64,000 bases of DNA. Source: Curtobacterium luteum. GTDB lineage: Bacteria > Actinomycetota > Actinomycetes > Actinomycetales > Microbacteriaceae. Below are positions 8,981-17,295 of this stretch, piece by piece. The number at the start of each line of letters is the position of its first letter. The stretch's first letter is position 1. A model generated the notes under the pieces. The model was not told where the DNA came from. It did not search any database and saw only the letters and a program-made list of their open reading frames with translations. Both the position numbers and the translations under genes were made by a program. The stretch lies in contig NZ_BMOI01000010.1 in NCBI RefSeq assembly GCF_014646995.1, positions 62,001 to 126,000 on the forward strand. The letters are read 5' to 3'.

Positions 8981-8996
8981 GACCGTAGAATCGGGG
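8981..8996. promoter_or_regulatory. Shared purF/purM bidirectional promoter core
   Basis: ACCGTAGAAT holds a plus-strand -10 hexamer TAGAAT (8986-8991) for purM and, on the other strand, TACGGT for purF. The two -10 elements overlap, so one AT-poor region fires in both directions. The expected leaders are about 20 nt for purF and 38 nt for purM. Confidence 0.55.
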
Positions 8997-9035
8997 GGAC
9001 CGAACAAGTCTGCCATGCCCTGCGGAGGACGACGC

Positions 9036-10139
9036 ATGACGAACCCGTACGCCGAGGCCGGCGTCGACACAGCAGCCGGCGACCTCGCGGTCGAACTCAT
9101 GAAGTCGGCCGTCACGGCCACGCACAACGCCTCGGTGACGGGCGGTGTCGGCGGGTTCGCGGGGCTCTACGACGTCTCGTTCCTGAAGGACTTCGAACAC
9201 CCGCTGCTCGCGACCTCGACCGACGGCGTCGGCACGAAGGTCGCCATCGCCCAGGCGATCGACAAGCACGACACGATCGGGCAGGACCTCGTCGGCATGG
9301 TCGTCGACGACATCGTCGTGGTCGGCGCTCGTCCGCTGTTCATGACCGACTACATCGCGTGCGGCCGGGTCGTGCCGAACCGCATCGCCGACATCGCCGC
9401 CGGGATCGCCCGCGGCTGCTCGGCCACCGGGACCGCCCTCGTCGGCGGCGAGACCGCGGAGCACCCGGGGCTCCTCGGCCCGGACGACTACGACGTCGCG
9501 GGAGCGGCGACGGGTGTCGTCGAGGCCGGCGCTCAGCTCGGCGCGCACCTCGTCGAGGACGGGGACGTCGTCGTCGCCATCGCCTCGTCGGGCCTGCACT
9601 CGAACGGGTACTCGCTCGTGCGGCACATCCTGTCGACGCGCGGCGTGCAGTACACCGACCAGCTGCCGGAGTTCGGCGCCGGGGTGTCCGTGGGGGAGGC
9701 CCTGCTCGAGCCCACGCGCCTCTACACGACGCCGCTGCTCTCGCTGCTGTCCGCGCGCCCAGGCGCCGTGCACTCGCTCTCGCACGTCACCGGTGGCGGC
9801 ATCGCGGCGAACCTCGCACGTGTGCTCCCGGTCGGCTCGTGGGTCGAGGTCGACCGGTCGAGCTGGTCCCCGCTGCCGGTCTTCCGTGTGCTCGCGGAGA
9901 TGGCGAGCACGCCGCTGGAGGACACCGAGGGCACGTGGAACCTCGGCATCGGGATGTTCGCCGTGGTCGCGGCCGGGGCTGCCTCGGACGTCATCGCCTC
10001 GCTCGGAGCCGCCGGGCTGCCGTCGTGGGCGGTCGGGACGATCTCGACGGCGGCGCGCGAGGACCTCACCGGGTTCGAGCAGGGCGCCAAGGGCGTCGAC
10101 GGCGGCGCCGTGCGGCTCGTCGGGTCCTACGCGGCCTGA
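9036..10139 (+). CDS. purM: Phosphoribosylformylglycinamidine cyclo-ligase (AIR synthetase)
   Basis: 367 aa, slightly longer than the usual ~345. It closes the imidazole ring of AIR using ATP. ATSTDGVGTKVAIA, DDIVVVGARPLFMTDYIA, GETAEHPG and VTGGGIAANLARV are the standard PurM motifs. Start ATG 9036 has GGAGG at 9024-9028 with 7-nt spacing, so this gene uses a normal ribosome site. The tail after the ligase core is short and unremarkable. Confidence 0.96.
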   Translation: MTNPYAEAGVDTAAGDLAVELMKSAVTATHNASVTGGVGGFAGLYDVSFLKDFEHPLLATSTDGVGTKVAIAQAIDKHDTIGQDLVGMVVDDIVVVGARPLFMTDYIACGRVVPNRIADIAAGIARGCSATGTALVGGETAEHPGLLGPDDYDVAGAATGVVEAGAQLGAHLVEDGDVVVAIASSGLHSNGYSLVRHILSTRGVQYTDQLPEFGAGVSVGEALLEPTRLYTTPLLSLLSARPGAVHSLSHVTGGGIAANLARVLPVGSWVEVDRSSWSPLPVFRVLAEMASTPLEDTEGTWNLGIGMFAVVAAGAASDVIASLGAAGLPSWAVGTISTAAREDLTGFEQGAKGVDGGAVRLVGSYAA

Positions 10140-10180
10140 CGCCGGCTGCGCCTGACGCCGGCGCGCGGGCCCGCCGCGAC

Positions 10181-10277
10181 GCGTCGGCCGCCCCCGCCTG
10201 CCGCGTCGGCCGCCCCCGCCTGCCGCGTCGGCCGCCCCCGCCTGCCGCGTCGGCCGCCCCCGCCTGCCGCGTCGGTC
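10181..10277. repeat. 22-bp tandem repeat, four exact copies plus a partial
   Basis: Unit GCGTCGGCCGCCCCCGCCTG + CC begins at 10181, 10203, 10225 and 10247 without a mismatch, and a fifth copy fades out after 10269. There are no spacers and no reading frame that looks like protein. It lies in a convergent gap. Confidence 0.9.
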
Positions 10278-10485
10278 GGGACACCCCGTCCGCGGATCGT
10301 CCAGCGGTCAGGAAACGTCGCGTCCGCCCCGACGGAGAGACGTCCCGTGACCTTCGGGCATGCTGCACGCGGGGTGTCGCGACCGCACGGAGACGCCGCC
10401 CATCAGGGTGGCTGACCTCAGCCACCGCCGAGCACGCGCGCGCGGCGCACTCCGACGCGCCGGGCACGCCCGGGACACGCGCAAA

Positions 10486-10511
10486 CGCCGCACACCCGAG
10501 GGTGAGCGGCG
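10486..10511. terminator. Terminator-like hairpin after the DUF3073 gene
   Basis: CGCCGC-A-CACC, a CGAG tetraloop, then GGTG-A-GCGGCG. On the minus strand it starts 17 nt past the DUF3073 stop and is followed by TTTGC. Good intrinsic terminator candidate, though the T-run is short. Confidence 0.7.
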
Positions 10512-10528
10512 TGTCGCACGAGGGCGGC

Positions 10529-10744
10529 TCAGGCGGACTTGTTCTGGTCCTCGTGTTGCTCGAGCTCGAGGTCGTCCTCGTCGTCACCGTACTGGTCCGC
10601 CCAGCGGTCGACGTACGAGTTCTCGTCCGAGTGTTGCCCGGCGGAGAGCTCTCGCTCGAGTGCACCGTAGTTCGTCTCCGGGCTGAAGTACTTCAGCTCC
10701 CGAGCCACCTTGGTGTGCTTTGCCTTCTGACGGCCGCGCCCCAT
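10529..10744 (-). CDS. DUF3073 family small protein
   Basis: 71 aa. It begins [19 protein letters not shown] and continues [15 protein letters not shown], the signature of DUF3073, a small basic-then-acidic protein conserved across Actinobacteria with unknown function. The acidic tail ([11 protein letters not shown]) is typical. Upstream, on the minus strand, TAGAGT (10840-10845) is a likely -10, giving a leader near 90 nt. Confidence 0.93.
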   Translation of the reverse strand: MGRGRQKAKHTKVARELKYFSPETNYGALERELSAGQHSDENSYVDRWADQYGDDEDDLELEQHEDQNKSA

Positions 10745-10904
10745 GCGTGACCCCCTCGTGATCGGCTCTGGTCCGATCCTGGCGGGCGTCAGTGGACACC
10801 CGGGGAATCGGACGGTTCGTGGTTTGAAATCTGCCGATCACTCTACCATGTACCCCGATCTGGACGTCGCCGCGAGGGCGGAGCACCCAGGAGAATCGGA
10901 TGTG

Positions 10905-12026
10905 ATGAGCGACGCCACGAACCCCGTTCCCGACCAGCTCGCGCGTGTCGTCGTCATCGGCGCGGGGCAGGCCGGGCTCTCGGTGGCCTACCACCTGCGT
11001 CGCCTCGGCCTCGTGCCCGGGTCGGACCTCGTCGTCCTCGACCGTGGGCCGGGCTCCGGCGGGGCGTGGCAGCACCGGTGGGAGGCCCTCCGGCTCGGCG
11101 CAGCGCACCGGGTGCACGACCTCCCGGGCATGCACGCGATGGGTCTCCGGTTCGACGATGCCGACCGCTCCCGTCCCGCGCGGGACGTCGTCGGCGAGTA
11201 CTACCGCCGGTTCGAGCAGCACTACGAGCTCCGGGTGCGTCGCCCGGTCGCGGTGACCTCGGTGACGCGCGTCCCCGGTGCCGACCGACTCTGCACGACC
11301 GTGCGGACGCCGGACGGGAGGACGAGCCGGATCAGCTCGGAGGTCATCGTCAACGCCTCCGGCACCTGGGGCACCCCGTTCGTGCCGTGGTACCCGGGCC
11401 GGGACGTGTTCGCCGGTCGGCAGCTCGACACGACGGAGTACCGGAGCGCCGCGGAGTTCTCCGGGCAGGACGTCGTGGTGGTCGGCGGCGGGACGAGCGC
11501 GATCGGCTTCCTGCTCGAGCTCGACGGCGTGGCCCGGTCGACGCGGTGGTTCACCCGGCGACCCGTCGTCTGGTCCGACACGGCCTCGCTCGACCTCGAG
11601 TCCGCGGTCGCGGCGGTCGACGAGCAGGACCGGGCCGCGCGGACGGGACGAGTCCTCCCGAGCATCGTCAGCGGCACCGGCATCCCGGTCACGCGTCGGA
11701 TCCGCGCCGGCATCGACCGCGGGACGCTCGTGGCCGCCCCGATGTTCGCACGCCTCGACGAGTCCGGGGTGGTCACCGCGGACGGCGAGCACGTGCACGC
11801 CGACGCCGTCGTCTGGGCGACCGGTTTCCGGGCCGACCTCCGGCACCTCGCTCCGCTCCGGCTCCGGACCGCTGCGGGTGGCGTCGTGGTCGCCGACGGC
11901 CGGTCCGAGGACGAGCCGCGCCTCTTCCTCGCCGGCTACGGCCCGCAGGCCTCCACCATCGGCGCGAACCGCGCGGGTCGGCGCATCGCCCAGCAGGTCA
12001 CGGACGTCCTCGCCGGCACCGCCTGA
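10905..12026 (+). CDS. NAD(P)/FAD-dependent flavin monooxygenase-like oxidoreductase
   Basis: 373 aa. [17 protein letters not shown] near the N-terminus is the FAD-binding Rossmann fingerprint, GGAWQHRW follows it as in class B flavoprotein monooxygenases, and [14 protein letters not shown] (about residue 190) is the NADPH fingerprint. [11 protein letters not shown] is the conserved ATG motif near the end. The substrate is unknown; Trk-type or thioredoxin-reductase-like oxidoreductases share this layout. ATG 10905 follows AGGAG at 10889-10893 at 11-nt spacing; GTG 10902 is possible. Confidence 0.85.
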   Translation: MSDATNPVPDQLARVVVIGAGQAGLSVAYHLRRLGLVPGSDLVVLDRGPGSGGAWQHRWEALRLGAAHRVHDLPGMHAMGLRFDDADRSRPARDVVGEYYRRFEQHYELRVRRPVAVTSVTRVPGADRLCTTVRTPDGRTSRISSEVIVNASGTWGTPFVPWYPGRDVFAGRQLDTTEYRSAAEFSGQDVVVVGGGTSAIGFLLELDGVARSTRWFTRRPVVWSDTASLDLESAVAAVDEQDRAARTGRVLPSIVSGTGIPVTRRIRAGIDRGTLVAAPMFARLDESGVVTADGEHVHADAVVWATGFRADLRHLAPLRLRTAAGGVVVADGRSEDEPRLFLAGYGPQASTIGANRAGRRIAQQVTDVLAGTA

Positions 12027-12076
12027 CGACCCACACGGCGTGGACGGCAGCCCGCACGGCGTGGACGGGACGCACG

Positions 12077-12137
12077 GTGCGAGGTTGCGCGCACGGTGCG
12101 AGGGCAACGGCCTCGCACCATGTGCGCAACCTCGCAC
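12077..12137. repeat. Large GTGCGAGG-family hairpin
   Basis: 27-nt arms (12077-12103 and 12111-12137) with two mismatched pairs and a 7-nt loop; the left arm begins GTGCGAGGTTGCGC. It contains internal repeats of GGTGCGAGG, so it is a palindrome made from palindromes. It lies in the convergent gap after the monooxygenase, followed by a GGGAGGC-family hairpin. Confidence 0.8.
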
Positions 12138-12178
12138 GCCGACGCGCCAGGCCGCCACGCCGTCAGGCGGGCAGACGG

Positions 12179-12216
12179 CCGGGAGGCGCGGTGCCGGTCC
12201 GCCCCGCGCCTCCCGG
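12179..12216. terminator. GGGAGGC-family hairpin between convergent genes
   Basis: CCGGGAGGCGCGG (12179-12191) pairs perfectly with CCGCGCCTCCCGG (12204-12216) around a 12-nt loop. It lies 33 nt past the stop of the leftward DoxX gene and serves both convergent genes by position. Confidence 0.7.
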
Positions 12217-12248
12217 ACGTCGGTGGTCGCGCCGGGGACGCGGGTGGC

Positions 12249-12689
12249 TCAGGCCGGCAGCGGCTCGTCCACACCGCGCCGACGACGCGTCGCGCGCAGC
12301 AGCAGGGCATCGAGCGAGAAGCGCCCCGGCCCGGTCAACGCGACGGCCAGCGATCCGACGGCGAGCACGAGGACGTACTCGAAACCGCCGTCCTGCGAGA
12401 AGAACCCGGCCGTCGCGTTCGCGAGGAGCCCCGCCACGACCATGTCGACCGCGAGCAGCGCCCCGACCACGCGCGTCGCGACACCGACCACGAGGAACAC
12501 CCCGCCGACGAGTTCGAGCCCCGCGACGAGCGGCGCGGCGACCTCGGCGAGCGGGACCCCCATACCCGCGAAGCCCTGGCTCACGGTCGGGATGCCCTGC
12601 GCGAACTTCTGCGCGCCGTGGGCGATGAAGACCGCGCCGAGGACGACGCGGAGCACGGTGAGGCCGATCGAGGTCGATGTCGTTCGCAT
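12249..12689 (-). CDS. DoxX family membrane protein
   Basis: 146 aa with four hydrophobic helices. GLTVLRVVLGAVFIAHGAQK is the usual DoxX opening, followed by GMGVPLAEV, ELVGGVFLVVGVATR and GGFEYVLVLAVGSL. DoxX proteins sit in the membrane, sometimes in oxidoreductase complexes; the exact role here is open. Start ATG 12689 is chosen because TACCGT (minus strand, 12697-12702) lies 7 nt upstream; the longer upstream frame lacks membrane-protein character. Confidence 0.88.
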   Translation of the reverse strand: MRTTSTSIGLTVLRVVLGAVFIAHGAQKFAQGIPTVSQGFAGMGVPLAEVAAPLVAGLELVGGVFLVVGVATRVVGALLAVDMVVAGLLANATAGFFSQDGGFEYVLVLAVGSLAVALTGPGRFSLDALLLRATRRRRGVDEPLPA

Positions 12690-12809
12690 GCCCGGGACGG
12701 TAGCCGTTGACGCGTCACCGAGCACCCCCGGACGGGGGCCTCGGCGGAGTTCGCCAGGGCATCGCCAGCACATGCCCAGTCTGGGGTCCGCCGTTCAGCG
12801 GACCCGCGC

Positions 12810-13088
12810 TCAGGATGCGGAGTCGGTACCGCGGCCGGTCTGCTGCTGCAGTCGGTCGATGTGCTCCGAGGCCTCCGCCTTGGTGAGGTCGGCGGGCAGT
12901 TCCTCGCCGGCCTCGCGGGCGAGGGTGTCGAGGTAGCTGCGCTGCGGACCGGTCATGGGCTCGTCGCCGGTGACCCAGTCCTCCGGGTCCTTGCTCGCGG
13001 TCGTGGAGGGGTCGGGGCGGGGACCGCCGAGGGTCTCGCCGGTGTGGTCGGCCTGGCCCTGCTGGTCGGTCTGGTCTGCATCGCTCAT
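12810..13088 (-). CDS. DUF3072 domain small protein
   Basis: 92 aa. The C-terminal half, PMTGPQRSYLDTLAREAG followed by LTKAEASEHIDRLQ, is the DUF3072 motif; the N-terminal half is polar and Gln/Asp-rich, likely disordered. Function unknown. ATG 13088 is 7 nt after TAGCGT (minus strand, 13096-13101), a leaderless layout; the frame extends upstream to GTG 13112 but those residues are not family-like. Confidence 0.85.
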   Translation of the reverse strand: MSDADQTDQQGQADHTGETLGGPRPDPSTTASKDPEDWVTGDEPMTGPQRSYLDTLAREAGEELPADLTKAEASEHIDRLQQQTGRGTDSAS

Positions 13089-13181
13089 GGCGCGGACGCT
13101 ACGCCGGGCCACCGACGGGGACCCCAGCGCGGCGTCCCCCGGACAGCCCGACGACGCCGGTCCCGGACGGCCGGAACGGGG

Positions 13182-13937
13182 TCAGGCAGCCGCGACGGCG
13201 TAGCGCACGAGGTCGGGACCGACAGTGCTCAGCGCGATCGGCACGACCGACCCATCGCGACGGATCCACATGCTCGCCGCACGCTCGTCGATGCGCTCGA
13301 CCTCGTACAGCGTGCCGTCGATCAGGACCGACGCCGAGACCAGGACCGTCCCGGTGGCCGGGCGGGGCGGCAAGCCCGGGACGTCGGCGTCGTACGCCGT
13401 GTGGGGCCCGGGCGTCAGGAACGGGGACACCGGGGTGGTGACGATCTCCAGCCCGTCGGTGACGTCGGACACCGCGACGAGCCGGACGGCCTGGTCCTTC
13501 GGCAGCGGGACGTCGACCACCGGAGCGTCGTCGGGGCCGGCCAGCGCGCGGAACGCGGGCCGACCGTCGGGGGCGAGCAGTGCCTCCCGGCCGTCGATGC
13601 GGACGCGACCGCGCCCGCGCGAGTCGGCGTAGAGGCCCGGGACGATGCCGGACCTGCGCGCTTCGAGGCGGCTGATGACGACGCGGTCGGGTCGGTACCA
13701 GTCGCGGAGGGTGGCGGGGTCGACCCACCCGATGGCGCGCGCACCGCGCGACAGCTCGGAGGAGTGGTCGGCGGCCCGTTCGTCGACCGCTCCGAGGGGG
13801 TGTTCGCCCAGCACGGCGACGAGGCCCTCGAGCGGGCTGCCGGCCGGCGGTTCGTGGTCGAGCACCTCGACGCGCTTCGACACCTTGCCGCCGTGCGCGT
13901 CGAAGGTCGCGAAGGTCCGGAGGTCGGTCGGGGTCAT
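13182..13937 (-). CDS. Hypothetical protein, soluble, unassigned
   Basis: 251 aa with no family I can name. It has no signal peptide or membrane segment and looks like a globular beta-rich cytosolic protein (runs such as VLVSASVLIDGTLYEVERID). Codon pattern and length argue for a real gene. Its start ATG 13937 is preceded by TACGAT (13946-13951, minus strand) at 8 nt. It lies 37 bp downstream of the stop of the APC permease gene and could be co-transcribed with it. Confidence 0.7.
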   Translation of the reverse strand: MTPTDLRTFATFDAHGGKVSKRVEVLDHEPPAGSPLEGLVAVLGEHPLGAVDERAADHSSELSRGARAIGWVDPATLRDWYRPDRVVISRLEARRSGIVPGLYADSRGRGRVRIDGREALLAPDGRPAFRALAGPDDAPVVDVPLPKDQAVRLVAVSDVTDGLEIVTTPVSPFLTPGPHTAYDADVPGLPPRPATGTVLVSASVLIDGTLYEVERIDERAASMWIRRDGSVVPIALSTVGPDLVRYAVAAA

Positions 13938-13974
13938 GGCGTCACATCGTACGACCGGCCACCGTCACGCGGTG

Positions 13975-16227
13975 TCATCCGCGGTCGGCGTCGCGGGGCG
14001 AGGTCGGCGACGAGGGCGTGCGGCCCGTCGGGGGCGACGCCACGAGGGTCCGCAGTTCGCCGGTGCACCGTGCCGGGTCCACGCCCTCCGCGGGGCCGGC
14101 GGGTCGCGTCGCCCGCCGGGGCGCGGGCGCGGTCTGCGGGGCGAGGCTGTTCCGCTGGTCGGACCGGAGCAGGCGGTCGTCGCTGCGCTCGGCGTGGAAG
14201 ACGCCGTGCGGCGACCGGCGGAGGGGCGGACGCACGGGCTCGCCGCGGCGTTCCTGGCCGGGCAGCGGGCGGGAGCGGCGCCCGTACAGGAGCTCCGACG
14301 AGTCGAGCAGCCACGGCACCAGGGCGACGGTCACGCCGTGGACGAGCAGGAGCTTCTTCCGGATCCGACGTCCGCGGTGGTTGTGGAGCAGGTTCTCCCA
14401 CCAGTGCCCGACGACGAACACCGGCGTGTAGACCGTGATCACCTCGGAGCCGTGCTCCAGTCGGTGCGCCTTGATGTACTTGATGAGCGGCATCGAGATG
14501 TCGCGGTACGGGCTCGGCACGATCGTCAGCGGGACCTCGATGCCGTGCTCCGCCCACTGCGCCCGCAAGCGCGCCGCCTCGGCGTCGTCGATCGCGACGT
14601 GCACGGCCTCGAAGCTCGCGTGCTTCGCGGCGATCGCGTAGTCGAGGGCCTTGAGCACCGGCTTCTGGAGCTTGTTCACCAGCACGATCGCGTGGTCGCC
14701 GGTCGCGCCGAACTCGGTCTCCTCGTCGGCGGCGATCTCGTGCTGGACGTCGCGGTAGTAGCGGTTCACCCCGAGCATGAGCACGAAGAGCACCGGCATG
14801 ATCACGAACACGAGCCACGCGCCGTGCGTGAACTTCGTGATGGTGACGATCACGAGCACCACGAACGTGAAGCTCGCGCCGACGGTGTTGATGAGCCGCG
14901 AGCGGACGACCTGGCCGCGGTTCACGGGTTCGGTGGCGGTGCCCGCGCGGTCCTGGCGGAGCAGGCGCGTCCAGTGCACGACCATGCCGGTCTGACCGAG
15001 CGTGAACGACACGAAGACGCCGATGATGTACAGCTGGATGAGGGTGGTGACGTTCGCCCGGTAGACGATGAGCAGGGCGGCCGCGACGAGCGCGAGCACG
15101 ATCACGCCGTTCGAGTAGATGAGGCGGTCGCCGCGGGTCGAGAGTGCCTTGGGTGCGTAGGAGTCGCGGGCGAGGATCGAGCCGAGCAGCGGGAACCCGT
15201 TGAACGCCGTGTTCGCCGCGAGCAGCAGGACCGCCGCCGTGGTGGCCTGCACGACGAAGAACAGCACCGAGTTGTCCCCGAACGTGGCAGCGGCGATCTG
15301 TGCGATGAGCGAGCGCTGCGGTGTCGTGGCGCAGTTCGCGAACCCCTGGAGGTCGCAGGCGCTCTCGGCGTAGTGGACACGGGCGACGAGCGCGAGCGTG
15401 ATGAGCCCGATGAACAGGACGATCGCGATGCCGCCCATCGCGACGAGGGTCTTCTGTGCGTTCTGGATCTTCGGACGGCGGAACGCCTGCACGCCGTTCG
15501 CGATCGCCTCGACGCCGGTGAGCGCAGAGCAACCGGAGGCGAAGGCACGGAGCAGGAGCAGGACGAAGGCGGCCTGGGTGGTGTGCTCGACGTTCTGCAC
15601 GGTGTACTGCGCGGACTCGGCCACAGGGGTGTGCCCCGTGGCGACCCGCACCAGGCCCGTGACGACCATCACGAACACGGACGCGACGAACAGGTAGGTC
15701 GGGATCGCGAACGCCTTGCTCGACTCGCGGACCCCGCGGAGGTTCACCGCCGCGAGCAGCACGACGAAGAGCAGCGCGAGCTCGACCCGGAACTCGTTGA
15801 GGACCGGCAGCGCCGAGATGATGTTGTCCACGCCGGAGGCCACCGACACGGCGACGGTCATGACGTAGTCGACGAGCAGCGCGCTCGCCACGACGAGGCC
15901 GGCCTTCTCGCCGAGGTTGCGGTGCGCCACCTCGTAGTCGCCGCCACCCGACGGGTACGCCTTGATGAGCTGCCGGTAGGACGCGACGACCACGACGAGC
16001 AGCAGCACCACGAGTGCGGCCACCCACGGGGCGAAGGTCAGGAAGGCCATGCCGCCGAGCAGCAGGATCATGAGGAGCTCCTGCGGCGCGTAGGCCACGG
16101 AGGAGAGCGGGTCACTCGCGAAGATCGGCAGTGCCAGGTGCTTCGGGAGGAGCTGTCCCTCGAGCTTCTCGGAGGGGAGGGGGTCCCCGATCAGCCGCGC
16201 CTTCAGCGACCGGATCTCGTTCGTCAC
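13975..16227 (-). CDS. APC-superfamily permease, KimA-like, with C-terminal cytosolic domain
   Basis: 750 aa. The first ~480 residues carry about 12 membrane helices with ASDPLSSVAYAPQELL and SYRQLIKAYPSGGGDYEVA, motifs shared with APC permeases of the KimA (YdaO) type that take up potassium under c-di-AMP control in Bacillus. A cytosolic region after ~480 has a universal-stress-like alternation (IVLVNKLQKPVLKALDYAIA). The last ~100 residues are Arg/Pro-rich and probably disordered. GTG 16227 is preferred over TTG 16236 because TAGGTT (16236-16241, minus strand) lies 8 nt upstream. Substrate assignment is inference. Confidence 0.82.
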   Translation of the reverse strand: MTNEIRSLKARLIGDPLPSEKLEGQLLPKHLALPIFASDPLSSVAYAPQELLMILLLGGMAFLTFAPWVAALVVLLLVVVVASYRQLIKAYPSGGGDYEVAHRNLGEKAGLVVASALLVDYVMTVAVSVASGVDNIISALPVLNEFRVELALLFVVLLAAVNLRGVRESSKAFAIPTYLFVASVFVMVVTGLVRVATGHTPVAESAQYTVQNVEHTTQAAFVLLLLRAFASGCSALTGVEAIANGVQAFRRPKIQNAQKTLVAMGGIAIVLFIGLITLALVARVHYAESACDLQGFANCATTPQRSLIAQIAAATFGDNSVLFFVVQATTAAVLLLAANTAFNGFPLLGSILARDSYAPKALSTRGDRLIYSNGVIVLALVAAALLIVYRANVTTLIQLYIIGVFVSFTLGQTGMVVHWTRLLRQDRAGTATEPVNRGQVVRSRLINTVGASFTFVVLVIVTITKFTHGAWLVFVIMPVLFVLMLGVNRYYRDVQHEIAADEETEFGATGDHAIVLVNKLQKPVLKALDYAIAAKHASFEAVHVAIDDAEAARLRAQWAEHGIEVPLTIVPSPYRDISMPLIKYIKAHRLEHGSEVITVYTPVFVVGHWWENLLHNHRGRRIRKKLLLVHGVTVALVPWLLDSSELLYGRRSRPLPGQERRGEPVRPPLRRSPHGVFHAERSDDRLLRSDQRNSLAPQTAPAPRRATRPAGPAEGVDPARCTGELRTLVASPPTGRTPSSPTSPRDADRG

Positions 16228-16334
16228 GACGGGCAAACCTACTCATTTCGGACCCGGAGTCAACACGGGGGCACCCGCCGGTATTCCGTCTTCGTGCACA
16301 TCCGTGCAACCTGTGCAGGGCGAGGGGGTTGTGA

Positions 16335-16359
16335 TTGACGCTGCGTCAACCTCTAGCGT
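16335..16359 (+). promoter_or_regulatory. Promoter and autoregulatory dyad of the TipA-like MerR gene
   Basis: TTGACG-CTG-CGTCAA (16335-16349) is a perfect 6-bp-arm dyad lying just upstream of TAGCGT (16354-16359), 7 nt before ATG 16367. MerR-family proteins activate promoters by binding dyads between -35 and -10, and several autoregulate; this layout fits an autoregulatory site. Confidence 0.6.
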
Positions 16360-16366
16360 GTCCTGC

Positions 16367-17155
16367 ATGAGTGATCGGACAGACAACGCATCCGTCGCTG
16401 CGAAAGCGCCGCACGGCATCTCCGACGTGGCACGCGCGGCCGGCGTGTCCAGTCGGACGCTCCGCCACTACGACGCGATCGGTCTGCTGCCGGCGACCGC
16501 CGTGGGCGAGGGCGGGCTCCGTCGCTACGACGACGGCGCGCTCGTCCGGCTCCAGCGCATCCTGCTCCTCCGCGGACTCGGCCTCGGACTGTCCGAGATC
16601 GCCCGGGTGCTCGACGGCGAGCAGGACGACGTCGCCGCACTCCGGGCGCACGTCACCTGGCTCGAGCAGGAGCGCGACCGGCTCGCGCGGCAGCTCGCAG
16701 CCGTGCGCACCACCATCACCAGGATCGAACGAGGAGACGACATGACCACGCACGACACCTTCGACGGGTTCGACCAGACCCGGTTCCGTCAGGAGGTCGA
16801 GGAACGCTGGGGCGCCGACGCCTGGCAACGCGGGCAGGACTGGTGGTCGGCGAGCGACCCGGCCGCCAAAGCGGCCTTCCAAGCAGAACAGCGCGCGATC
16901 GCCACGGACGCGGCGGCGCTCGCCGTCTCCGACGACGCGCCGACTTCGGCCGCGGGCACGGCCCTCGCGCGCCGACAGCTCGCCTGGCTCGCACAGGCGC
17001 CCGGGCCCGCCCTGACGGCCGACCGGTTCCGCACGCTCGCCGACATGTACGTGCACGACGAGCGCTTCACGCAGGCGTACGAGTGGGCCGGCCCGGGCGC
17101 GGCACGCGCGCTCCGGGACGCCATGCACGCCCTCGCCGACGCGGGCGCGGTGTAG
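16367..17155 (+). CDS. TipA-like MerR-family transcriptional regulator
   Basis: 262 aa. The N-terminal MerR winged helix is clear: ISDVARAAGVSSRTLRHYD, then IGLLPAT, then LRRYDDGALVRLQRILLLR. A dimerisation helix follows (RAHVTWLEQERDRLARQL). Residues ~143 to the end match the TipAS antibiotic-recognition domain, RFRQEVEERWGADAWQ and DERFTQAYEWAGPGAARAL. TipA proteins bind thiopeptides and activate multidrug responses. A Met near residue 126 in the same frame could give a short TipAS form alone, as in Streptomyces TipA. ATG 16367 is 7 nt past TAGCGT. Confidence 0.88.
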   Translation: MSDRTDNASVAAKAPHGISDVARAAGVSSRTLRHYDAIGLLPATAVGEGGLRRYDDGALVRLQRILLLRGLGLGLSEIARVLDGEQDDVAALRAHVTWLEQERDRLARQLAAVRTTITRIERGDDMTTHDTFDGFDQTRFRQEVEERWGADAWQRGQDWWSASDPAAKAAFQAEQRAIATDAAALAVSDDAPTSAAGTALARRQLAWLAQAPGPALTADRFRTLADMYVHDERFTQAYEWAGPGAARALRDAMHALADAGAV

Positions 17156-17178
17156 GAGCGGCGGACACGGCCGCTGCG

Positions 17179-17230
17179 GGGGCGGGCCGACCGGGAGGCG
17201 CGGTGTGCGCCCGCCGTGTCGGCCCGCCCC
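17179..17230. repeat. Rearranged GGGAGGC-family element
   Basis: GGGGCGGGCCGAC (17179-17191) pairs perfectly with GTCGGCCCGCCCC (17218-17230). The family word GGGAGGCGCGG is present, but in the loop, without its complement. It lies in the convergent gap of the MerR and PadR genes, so it seems to be a decayed or rebuilt copy. Confidence 0.55.
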
Positions 17231-17232
17231 GG

Positions 17233-17280
17233 TCGGTGCTCGCGTCCGGTGCTCCCTCGGTGCTCGCGTCAGGTGCTCGC
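17233..17280. repeat. 24-bp direct repeat, two copies
   Basis: Copies at 17233-17256 and 17257-17280 begin TCGGTGCTCGCGTC and differ at two bases. Tandem, non-coding, just before the padR stop. Confidence 0.75.
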
Positions 17281-17295
17281 CTCCGCTGCTCACCG

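Larger units (their letters stand above)
10140..10528. other. Gene-free gap with tandem repeat and terminator hairpin
   Basis: 389 bp between the convergent ends of purM and the DUF3073 gene. It contains a GCCGGC dyad just after purM (10141-10162), four copies of a 22-bp repeat (10181-10268), and a hairpin at 10486-10511. The rest, 10278-10480, shows no gene or clear signal. Confidence 0.7.

Noticed and set aside
10181..10277. CRISPR array
   Set aside because: The 22-bp units are contiguous with no spacers, and no cas gene is present. The same holds for the repeats at 37721 and 46583.
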